Origin: Clostridiales bacterium
GTDB taxonomy: Bacteria > Bacillota > Clostridia > Oscillospirales > Acutalibacteraceae
DNA: 11,624 nucleotides
Direction: 5' to 3'
Assembly: GCA_014799585.1 (NCBI GenBank)
Contig: JAAVHU010000034.1
Location: 22,943 to 34,566, forward strand
Shown: positions 6,515 to 11,624 of the stretch, piece after piece
How the letters are laid out: every line of letters begins with the position of its first letter
Position numbering within the stretch: the first letter of the stretch is position 1
Made by a program: the position numbers and the translations under genes
The notes under the pieces: model-generated
Told to the model about the DNA's origin: nothing
The model's input: the letters and a program-made list of their open reading frames with translations, nothing else
The model's database searches: none

Positions 6515-7186
6515 TTATTTATCAAACAAAGTCAACACTCCGTTTGAATCCATAACACCTAAAAAGATATTTTTTACTTCCTTATCCTGCTGCTTTACTC
6601 TTTTAATCAAATCGCTTTTATCTATTTTAGCATCTGCAAGATCATCCTCCATAATCCTGCCGTCCATAATCACATTCACGGTAAGCCCCTCGCTCTGCGG
6701 TGCAAAGTTGAAATCCTTTGGATTAAGCGGTCTTTTGAGCGGAACAGGCATAAAGCTGATTTTTCCTGTGGTTTCCATCATTGCATAATCAATATCTGCA
6801 ATGTTGAAATAGCCCGCTGCACGTGCAGAAGAAAGTAAATCATTCAGTTCTATTCTTGCTTTTCTTAAATTCTTTTTATAAATTTTTCCTTTATAGATAA
6901 GGATAATCGGACTGCCGTTTATAATCTGCCTTGCGGCATTGCTTTTTTGTGAAATAAACGAAAAGATAACATCAAGAATGGCATAAACAGCCATTGCTGT
7001 TACACCCTTCCACCATTCCATATCAAGATTGGTAGACATTTCGGCAGCAACAGATCCAATTGTTATACCAACAACATAATCAAAAAAGGATAACTCGGAA
7101 ATTGCACGATAGCCCATTACCTTTGAAAGAATAAATAAAACAACAAACGATATAAGACCCAAAAGAATAATATTTAAAAAATCCAT
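6515..7186 (-). CDS. DUF421 (YetF-like) membrane protein
   Basis: This 223-residue protein has three N-terminal membrane helices (about 3-24, 34-50 and 59-80) and a cytoplasmic domain. Family marks are SELSFFDYVVGITIGS (30-45), NGSPIILIYKGKI (90-102) and the LSSARAAGYFNIADIDYAM stretch (118-136) followed by ETTG. Length is typical for DUF421 proteins related to Bacillus YetF. A good AAAGGTGAT ribosome binding site precedes the ATG. The biochemical role of the family is not established. Its place directly upstream of a metal-exporting ATPase on the same strand, and divergent from a cation diffusion facilitator, hints at envelope or metal stress, but that is context only. Confidence 0.9.
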   Translation of the reverse strand: MDFLNIILLGLISFVVLFILSKVMGYRAISELSFFDYVVGITIGSVAAEMSTNLDMEWWKGVTAMAVYAILDVIFSFISQKSNAARQIINGSPIILIYKGKIYKKNLRKARIELNDLLSSARAAGYFNIADIDYAMMETTGKISFMPVPLKRPLNPKDFNFAPQSEGLTVNVIMDGRIMEDDLADAKIDKSDLIKRVKQQDKEVKNIFLGVMDSNGVLTLFDK

Positions 7187-7221
7187 AAAATCACCTTTTT
7201 TAGTATGAGCAAAAAAACTGC

Positions 7222-7250
7222 TTTAAATCACATAAAATTTATGATACAAT
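7222..7250 (+). promoter_or_regulatory. Possible promoter of the cation diffusion facilitator gene
   Basis: TTTAAA (7222-7227), 17 bases and TACAAT (7245-7250) form a moderate SigA-like promoter about 35 bases before the start codon. A 13-base AT-rich palindrome, CATAAAATTTATG (7231-7243), lies within the spacer and could be an operator. Both calls are weak because the region is very AT-rich. Confidence 0.35.
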
Positions 7251-7284
7251 ACAAATAGATTATTTTTGTAAAAGAGGGACGTTT

Positions 7285-7893
7285 ATGAGCAAAAGAGATA
7301 TCAGAATTGCTGTTTTCGGAATTGCCTGCAACCTTTCGCTTTTTCTTATAAAGCTTTATGTTGGCATAAGCTCAAACTCACTTGCGATTTACTGCGATTC
7401 CGTTAATAATCTTGGCGATACCTTTTCTGCACTTATTGCTCTGTTCGGATTTATTTTTATTATAAAATCAAAAATCAGCGAAAGAAAAAGCGTCCGTGTG
7501 CAGGCTCTTTGCTCGTTTATTATCGGCAGTATCGTTGCGGTAACAGGCGGATATTGTGTTTATACAGGGCTTGAAAGATTTATGTATCCCGTGCTTGTTT
7601 CCTATTCTTTTAAATATGCAGTGCTTATTATTTTAACTGCCTGTGTAAAACTTGTTATGGCAATGGTTTATATTCGAAGCAACAGAAAATCTCCATCTCC
7701 TGTTTATAAGGCTTTAATTTTAGACAGCTTTCTTGATTTCGCCATAACAACAATGGCAGTTATGGGATTTTTCCTTATAAATAAAATCAATTATGCTATT
7801 GACGGTGTTTTCGGCATTGTAATCGGCATCATCATTCTTGCTTCTGCTTCAAAATCTGTTTTTCAGCAGGCAAAAATTCTTGTGAATGATTAA
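7285..7893 (+). CDS. Short cation diffusion facilitator (CDF) transporter lacking the cytoplasmic domain
   Basis: This 202-residue protein has about six hydrophobic segments and matches only the membrane part of CDF metal/proton antiporters. Helix 2 carries DSVNNLGD (38-45), where Asn41 and Asp45 fall at the metal-site positions. Helix 5 carries Asp147 and Asp151 (DSFLD). An Asn-Asp/Asp-Asp set differs from the His-Asp set of zinc CDFs such as ZitB and fits a manganese- or iron-type substrate better, though this is uncertain. The chain stops where the C-terminal metallochaperone-like domain would normally begin; typical members have about 300 residues. The last residues read into a clean stop and a hairpin, with no frameshifted remainder visible, so it looks like a genuine short form. 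GAGGG serves as ribosome binding site. It is divergent from the DUF421-ATPase genes. Confidence 0.8.
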   Translation: MSKRDIRIAVFGIACNLSLFLIKLYVGISSNSLAIYCDSVNNLGDTFSALIALFGFIFIIKSKISERKSVRVQALCSFIIGSIVAVTGGYCVYTGLERFMYPVLVSYSFKYAVLIILTACVKLVMAMVYIRSNRKSPSPVYKALILDSFLDFAITTMAVMGFFLINKINYAIDGVFGIVIGIIILASASKSVFQQAKILVND

Positions 7894-7900
7894 AAGGAAT

Positions 7901-7922
7901 CCCTCCCTTTAACAAGGGAGGC
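7901..7922 (+). repeat. Palindrome after the CDF gene, weak terminator or dispersed repeat
   Basis: CCTCCCTT (7902-7909) pairs perfectly with AAGGGAGG (7914-7921) across TAAC. The following bases are TTAAATAT rather than a T run, so termination would be inefficient. The sequence resembles other GC-rich palindromes in this window. Confidence 0.55.
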
Positions 7923-7964
7923 TTAAATATAAAAATTACTGTTTATGAAAGGGGTAAATAATTT

Positions 7965-9206
7965 ATGGCAATTCAAGAAAAGAAAAAAGGTAAGGGGAAA
8001 ATCGTGCTTATTGTTTTAGGTTCAATTATAGGGGTTGTTGCACTTGCTTTGCTTATTTGTATGGCAACAAGCCTTATCGGTGTGAAATCAAATTCAAATT
8101 TCATAAAATCCTTGGAAGCTGTTTCATACGAAAACCAGCTTAAGCCTGCGCTTGCAGAGGACGGATATTATACCTTTGTTACAGACGATAATTTTAAAGT
8201 TATGCAGCTTACGGATATACATATCGGTGCGGGCTTTTTAAGTATAAAAAAAGATAATATGGCTTTAAACGCTGTTGCCTCTATGATACAGGAGGAAAAG
8301 CCTGATTTAGTTGTTGTTTCGGGTGATATTGCGTTTCCGATTCCATTTCAGGCAGGCACATTAAACAATAAGAATTCTGCAAGGCTTTTTGCTCAGCTTA
8401 TGGAACAGCTTGGCGTTTACTGGGCACCTGCTTTCGGTAATCACGATACGGAAAGCTATTCATATTACACAAGAGAAGATATCTGCGATTTTTACGCAAG
8501 TGAGGAGTTCAGCCACTGCCTTTTACAAGCAGGGCCAAAAGAGGTTGATGGCTCAGGCAACTACATTATCAATGTTAAAAACACAGCAGGAAAAATTACA
8601 CAAAGCCTTGTTGTTATGGACTCTCAATCTTATGTAGGTTCAGGCATTATAGACGGTATTATTATGAAATACGACCGTATTCACGATAATCAGGTTGAAT
8701 GGTACAAGAATGAAATTAAAGCCTTAACCGAAGAAAACGGCGGTGAAACCCCAAAATCTCTTGCATTCTTCCACATTCCGCTTATGGAATATAAGGAGGC
8801 ATGGGATGAATATGTGAATAACGGCAGTCAGGATACTGAAAATGTTAAATACTACTATGGAAAAGTTGGCGAAAAAAACAGCGGCATTTTCTGTGCCGAA
8901 GAAAACTGCGGACTTTTTGATGCAGCAAAAGAGCTTGGATCTACACAAGGATTTTTCTGCGGACACGACCATTTAAACAATTTCTCTGTTGATTACAAGG
9001 GAATTCGCTTAACTTACGGCTATTCCATAGATTATCTTGCTTATATCGGCATTATGAAATACGGTGCGCAAAGAGGATGCACAATAATTAACATTGCACC
9101 TGACGGAAGTTTTGAAACACAGCTTGAAAACTATTATCAGGATAAATACAGCCCTTCTAAAGACAAAGAGCGGGTTAGTATGGAAAGCTGGGTTCCGAAA
9201 TATTAA
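7965..9206 (+). CDS. Membrane-anchored calcineurin-like metallophosphoesterase
   Basis: This 413-residue protein has a Lys-rich N-terminus and one membrane helix (about 12-38), which should place the catalytic domain outside the cell. The two-metal phosphoesterase motifs are complete and in order: Asp84-x-His86, Gly120-Asp121, GNHD (158-161), His270 and GHDH (333-336). It therefore hydrolyses a phosphate mono- or diester; the substrate is not readable. It resembles the purple-acid-phosphatase/DCR2-like group of bacterial surface phosphoesterases. AAGGGG precedes the ATG with suitable spacing. No terminator is seen after the stop, and the next promoter begins 10 bases later, so some read-through into the FMN riboswitch is possible, which the riboswitch could still control. 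Confidence 0.9.
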   Translation: MAIQEKKKGKGKIVLIVLGSIIGVVALALLICMATSLIGVKSNSNFIKSLEAVSYENQLKPALAEDGYYTFVTDDNFKVMQLTDIHIGAGFLSIKKDNMALNAVASMIQEEKPDLVVVSGDIAFPIPFQAGTLNNKNSARLFAQLMEQLGVYWAPAFGNHDTESYSYYTREDICDFYASEEFSHCLLQAGPKEVDGSGNYIINVKNTAGKITQSLVVMDSQSYVGSGIIDGIIMKYDRIHDNQVEWYKNEIKALTEENGGETPKSLAFFHIPLMEYKEAWDEYVNNGSQDTENVKYYYGKVGEKNSGIFCAEENCGLFDAAKELGSTQGFFCGHDHLNNFSVDYKGIRLTYGYSIDYLAYIGIMKYGAQRGCTIINIAPDGSFETQLENYYQDKYSPSKDKERVSMESWVPKY

Positions 9207-9215
9207 AATTTGCTA

Positions 9216-9244
9216 TTGACAAATTTTTAACAACGGCATATAAT
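9216..9244 (+). promoter_or_regulatory. Consensus promoter of the FMN riboswitch-ribU unit
   Basis: TTGACA (9216-9221), 17 bases and TATAAT (9239-9244) match the SigA consensus exactly. Transcription should begin near 9251, immediately before the riboswitch P1 stem. Confidence 0.88.
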
Positions 9245-9253
9245 ACTGATACA

Positions 9254-9398
9254 AAATATTTTCAGGGCGGGGTGTAATTCCCCACCGGCAGTATAGTCTG
9301 CGACCTGTGATTGAATAAATCACGGCTGAATCGGTGCAATTCCGATACCGACGGTGAAACATTTATAAAATGTAAAGTCCGGATGAGAGAAAATGTTT
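9254..9398 (+). ncRNA. FMN riboswitch (RFN element)
   Basis: The leader carries the RFN core: TTCAGGGCGGGGTG, CCCCACCGGCAGT, the TCTGCGACC segment, GAATCGGTGCAATTCCGAT, CCGACGGT and AGTCCGGATGAGAGAA. AAATATTTTC (9254-9263) pairs with GAAAATGTTT (9389-9398) to close P1. It binds flavin mononucleotide and, through the terminator that follows, switches off the riboflavin transporter when flavin is plentiful. Confidence 0.97.
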
Positions 9399-9446
9399 AA
9401 GGCAAATCAAAAAATAAAATAAATGCCTTTCAGTCAGAACATTTAC

Positions 9447-9482
9447 GCCCTTGATACTTTTTGTATCAAGGGCTTCTCTTTT
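9447..9482 (+). terminator. Riboswitch-controlled terminator upstream of ribU
   Basis: GCCCTTGATAC (9447-9457) pairs perfectly with GTATCAAGGGC (9463-9473) around TTTTT, followed by TTCTCTTTT. Competing pairings are possible: AAATGTT (9391-9397, the P1 3' strand) with AACATTT (9438-9444), and AAGGCA (9399-9404) with TGCCTT (9424-9429). AGGGCG in the RFN core (9264-9269) can also pair with CGCCCT (9446-9451). The last would break the terminator stem and could be the antiterminator. Confidence 0.88.
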
Positions 9483-9504
9483 GCCCAAAAAGGAGAAACT
9501 TATT

Positions 9505-10104
9505 ATGACAAACACAACAAAAAAATCACAAAGCAACAAAATCCGTTTCATTACAGGATGCGGTGTTCTTGCGGCATTTGCAACAGCACTTCAATATCTT
9601 GAAATTCCAAGCCCTGTAAGCTTTATCGCGTTTGATTTTTCGGATTTGCCCGCACTGATTGGATCTTTTGCTTACGGCCCTATCGCAGGTATTTTAATTG
9701 AATTGATTAAAAACATTATCCATCTTGCAGTCAGCCGAAGCGGATTTATCGGAGAACTTTCCAATTTCATTTTAGGTGCAGTTTTCGTTGGCGTAGCAGG
9801 CCTTATGTATAAGCATAATAAGACAAAGAAAATGGCTTTGATTGCAGGCGTTATCGGTTCGCTCTGCATGGCAGTTATCAGCTATCCTTCAAACTTATTT
9901 GTTGTTTATCCTTTCTACTACAATTTTATGCCAAAGGAAGCTGTTTTGCAGGTTTATCAGAATTTATTTAAAGTAAACAGCATTGAAATGGCTATCTTAA
10001 TTTATAATGTTCCGTTTACATTTGTTAAAGGCTTAATCAGCGTTGTAATCTCTGCGTTTGTTTACAAACCATTAAGCCCGATTTTACACGGAAAAACCAA
10101 ATAA
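9505..10104 (+). CDS. ribU: Riboflavin ECF transporter substrate-binding (S) component RibU
   Basis: This 199-residue integral membrane protein binds riboflavin and works with the shared EcfA-EcfA'-EcfT energy module, which is not in this window. About six hydrophobic helices are seen. The N-terminal part has the S-component pattern ALQYLEI (28-34), DFSDLPALIG (44-53), LIKN (67-70) and GELSNFILGA (83-92), as in RibU proteins. I chose ATG 9505 because AGGAG lies nine bases upstream; an in-frame ATG at 9451 is inside the terminator stem. The FMN riboswitch directly upstream confirms the vitamin assignment. Length is normal for the family. Confidence 0.95.
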   Translation: MTNTTKKSQSNKIRFITGCGVLAAFATALQYLEIPSPVSFIAFDFSDLPALIGSFAYGPIAGILIELIKNIIHLAVSRSGFIGELSNFILGAVFVGVAGLMYKHNKTKKMALIAGVIGSLCMAVISYPSNLFVVYPFYYNFMPKEAVLQVYQNLFKVNSIEMAILIYNVPFTFVKGLISVVISAFVYKPLSPILHGKTK

Positions 10105-10142
10105 ATTGTTTTTTCACTTTTTAAAATATTTTTTTGCACAAT

Positions 10143-10219
10143 GGCTTCCCTTTAGCCAAACAAGAGTTGAACAAAATAAGGTTTAGCTTTTGTTTGGCTA
10201 TTGAGGGGAGTCGTTTTTT
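10143..10219 (+). terminator. Long nested hairpin acting as ribU terminator
   Basis: An outer 10-bp stem (10143-10152 with 10203-10212, including G-T pairs), a perfect 11-bp stem (10153-10163 with 10190-10200) and a 9-bp wobble-rich stem (10164-10172 with 10181-10189) stack around an eight-base loop, with a single two-base bulge. Six Ts follow at 10214-10219. The roughly 30-bp length is unusual for a terminator and suggests a repeat element inserted in another palindrome. Confidence 0.8.
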
Positions 10220-10284
10220 ATCAAATTTACCAAAAACAGTATAATCCTTTTGTTATTTTTCTATTAACGAAACAAACAATATTA

Positions 10285-10313
10285 TTGCTATTTTTTTATC
10301 AATGTTGTATAAT
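10285..10313 (+). promoter_or_regulatory. Promoter of the aldolase gene
   Basis: TTGCTA (10285-10290), 17 bases and TATAAT (10308-10313) give a good SigA-like promoter about 42 bases before the start codon, in the AT-rich gap after the ribU terminator. Nothing else is evident between 10220 and 10284. Confidence 0.7.
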
Positions 10314-10355
10314 ATCATCATAAAAATTATAATTAAAATTAAGGAGATAAACATT

Positions 10356-11225
10356 ATGTTAGTTTCTGCAACCGAAATGCTTAAAAAAGCAAAAGCAGGC
10401 CACTATGCTGTTGGCCAGTTTAACATCAACAACCTTGAATGGACAAAGTCTGTTCTTTTAACTGCACAGGAATTAAACAGCCCTGTTATTCTTGGTGTTT
10501 CAGAAGGTGCAGGCAAATATATGACAGGCTTTAAAACAGTTGCTGCTATGGTTAAAGCAATGGACGAGGAACTTGGAATTACAGTTCCTGTTGCTCTTCA
10601 CCTTGACCACGGTTCATACGAAGGCTGCTATAAATGTATCAAAGCAGGATTTACTTCAATTATGTTTGACGGTTCACATTATCCTATTGAAGAAAATGTT
10701 GCTAAAACAACAGAGCTTGTAAATGTTGCTCACGCACTTGGCCTTTCAATCGAAGCTGAGGTAGGATCTATCGGCGGTGAGGAAGACGGCGTTGTTGGTG
10801 CAGGCGAATGTGCAGACCCGGAGGAATGCAAAATGGTTGCTGACCTTGGCGTTGATATGCTTGCAGCAGGTATTGGTAATATCCACGGTAAATATCCTGA
10901 AAACTGGGCAGGTCTTTCATTTGAAACACTTGATGCGATTCAGCAGAAAACAGGCGTTATGCCTCTTGTTCTTCATGGTGGCACAGGTATTCCTGAGGAT
11001 ATGATTAAAAAAGCTATCGATCTTGGCGTTTCAAAAATTAATGTAAACACAGAATGCCAGCTTTCATTCCAGGAAGCAACACGCAAATATATTGAAGAAG
11101 GCAAGGATTTACAGGGCAAAGGATTTGACCCTCGTAAGCTTCTTGCACCTGGCGCTGAAGCAATCAGAGCTACAGTTAAAGAAAAAATGGAGCTCTTCGG
11201 TTCAATCGGCAAAGCAAACGACTAA
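10356..11225 (+). CDS. fba: Class II fructose-1,6-bisphosphate aldolase
   Basis: This 289-residue cytoplasmic glycolytic/gluconeogenic enzyme cleaves fructose 1,6-bisphosphate into dihydroxyacetone phosphate and glyceraldehyde 3-phosphate using zinc. The motif LHLDHGS supplies catalytic Asp84 and zinc ligand His85. GSIGGEED (137-144), GNIHG with His177, LHGGTG with His207 and NVNT (229-232) complete the active site. Length fits the class IIB enzymes such as Bacillus FbaA. The start at 10356 is set by AAGGAG; an in-frame ATG at 10302 precedes the predicted transcription start and encodes Ile/Lys noise. It has its own promoter and terminator, so it is probably monocistronic. Codon choice is regular, as expected of a highly expressed gene. 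Tagatose-bisphosphate aldolase is a close alternative, but the window has no galactitol or tagatose genes. Confidence 0.95.
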   Translation: MLVSATEMLKKAKAGHYAVGQFNINNLEWTKSVLLTAQELNSPVILGVSEGAGKYMTGFKTVAAMVKAMDEELGITVPVALHLDHGSYEGCYKCIKAGFTSIMFDGSHYPIEENVAKTTELVNVAHALGLSIEAEVGSIGGEEDGVVGAGECADPEECKMVADLGVDMLAAGIGNIHGKYPENWAGLSFETLDAIQQKTGVMPLVLHGGTGIPEDMIKKAIDLGVSKINVNTECQLSFQEATRKYIEEGKDLQGKGFDPRKLLAPGAEAIRATVKEKMELFGSIGKAND

Positions 11226-11253
11226 TAACAATTCAATAAAAATTAACAAAAAT

Positions 11254-11284
11254 TCCCATTCCATTCGGAATGGGATATTTTTTT
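11254..11284 (+). terminator. Terminator of the aldolase gene
   Basis: TCCCATTCC (11254-11262) pairs with GGAATGGGA (11267-11275) around ATTC, followed by TATTTTTTTT. It is a standard intrinsic terminator. Confidence 0.92.
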
Positions 11285-11352
11285 GCTTTTTACTAAAAAT
11301 AGTATCGAATAACATTTATTATAACTTTTAATTTTTCAATCTCCGCAAACAC

Positions 11353-11372
11353 TATAATCGTGAGAAATCACG
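11353..11372 (+). promoter_or_regulatory. -10 box and 5' hairpin of the small-protein gene
   Basis: TATAAT at 11353-11358 has no good -35 partner at 17 bases. Directly after it, CGTGA-GAAA-TCACG (11359-11372) forms a 5-bp hairpin with a GNRA-type loop at the likely 5' end of the mRNA. Such hairpins can protect a transcript from decay, but the same bases could partly precede the true start point. Confidence 0.45.
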
Positions 11373-11400
11373 CAAATTTTTTGAATTGAGGAGAAACATT

Positions 11401-11577
11401 ATGAAAAAGAAAACAGTTAATATCATTAAAGGCGTTGGCGTTGCAATGGCTGTTGGTTCAGCAGTTGCAGCAGCAACATCTTCAATGGGTACAACCAACA
11501 AAAACACAAAAAAAACAATGCAGAAAGCCGTAAACAAAGTTTCAAACTTTGTGGACACTGTTTCTTCATTAATGTAA
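11401..11577 (+). CDS. Small 58-residue protein of unknown function
   Basis: The reading frame from ATG 11401 has a strong GAGGAG ribosome binding site eight bases upstream; an in-frame ATG at 11386 overlaps that site and is less likely. The product has a Lys-rich start, then a Gly/Ala/Val segment (about 8-27) with small residues at regular spacing, like a glycine-zipper membrane helix. A basic, Asn/Thr-rich middle leads to a likely amphipathic helix (about 37-56, with KAVNKVSNFVDTV). I recall similar short proteins in gut Clostridia, but no function is known to me. It has its own promoter element and terminator, which argues for a real and perhaps well-expressed gene. Confidence 0.7.
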   Translation: MKKKTVNIIKGVGVAMAVGSAVAAATSSMGTTNKNTKKTMQKAVNKVSNFVDTVSSLM

Positions 11578-11579
11578 AA

Positions 11580-11607
11580 AAAGAGGGCATTTTATTTTGC
11601 CCTCTTT
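11580..11607. terminator. Terminator after the small-protein gene
   Basis: AAAGAGGGCA (11580-11589) pairs with TGCCCTCTTT (11598-11607) around TTTTATTT. The A-run before it and T-run at its end would let it work in both directions. Confidence 0.85.
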
Positions 11608-11624
11608 ACATAATATTAAAATCA

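Noticed and set aside
9451..9504. A longer ribU start 18 codons upstream.
   Set aside because: That ATG lies inside the stem of the riboswitch terminator, while a strong AGGAG site serves the start at 9505.

Overview
The window is AT-rich, uses dense Shine-Dalgarno sites, carries two riboswitches and simple hairpin-plus-T terminators, and encodes a proline-ATG-type wall-sorting signal. Together these suggest a low-GC Gram-positive of the class Clostridia, probably a gut Oscillospiraceae/Ruminococcaceae-like organism. The placement is inferred from gene style; no marker gene fixes it. Almost all of the window is coding, and no tRNA, rRNA, CRISPR array or transposase is visible.

Left part (1-2240, minus strand): a carbohydrate ABC importer of the CUT1 type, with a lipoprotein substrate-binding protein followed by a permease cut by the window edge. 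Next (2329-4446) is a compact cobalamin module. A divergent pair encodes a membrane-anchored DUF4430 protein (minus strand) and a secreted protein with prenyltransferase/intrinsic-factor-like helical repeats and an SPATG sorting signal (plus strand). The plus gene follows a cobalamin riboswitch whose L13 loop contains the ribosome binding site. The two promoters overlap at their -35 boxes, and the minus-strand transcript looks leaderless. The two domains are the two halves of human intrinsic factor/transcobalamin, here on separate polypeptides, so I infer a surface vitamin B12 capture system. Inverted copies of one palindromic terminator close the module on both sides.

Middle part (4444-7893): a metal-homeostasis block. 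A P1B-2-type Zn/Cd/Pb-exporting ATPase with a His/Cys-rich tail lies downstream of a DUF421 membrane protein on the minus strand. A short cation diffusion facilitator without a cytoplasmic domain is divergent on the plus strand.

Right part (7965-11624, plus strand): a membrane-anchored metallophosphoesterase; an FMN riboswitch with a terminator controlling the riboflavin ECF transporter subunit RibU; a long nested hairpin terminator; class II fructose-bisphosphate aldolase with its own promoter; and a small 58-residue protein of unknown function. Several intergenic gaps hold short GC-rich palindromes that look like members of dispersed repeat families, some acting as terminators.
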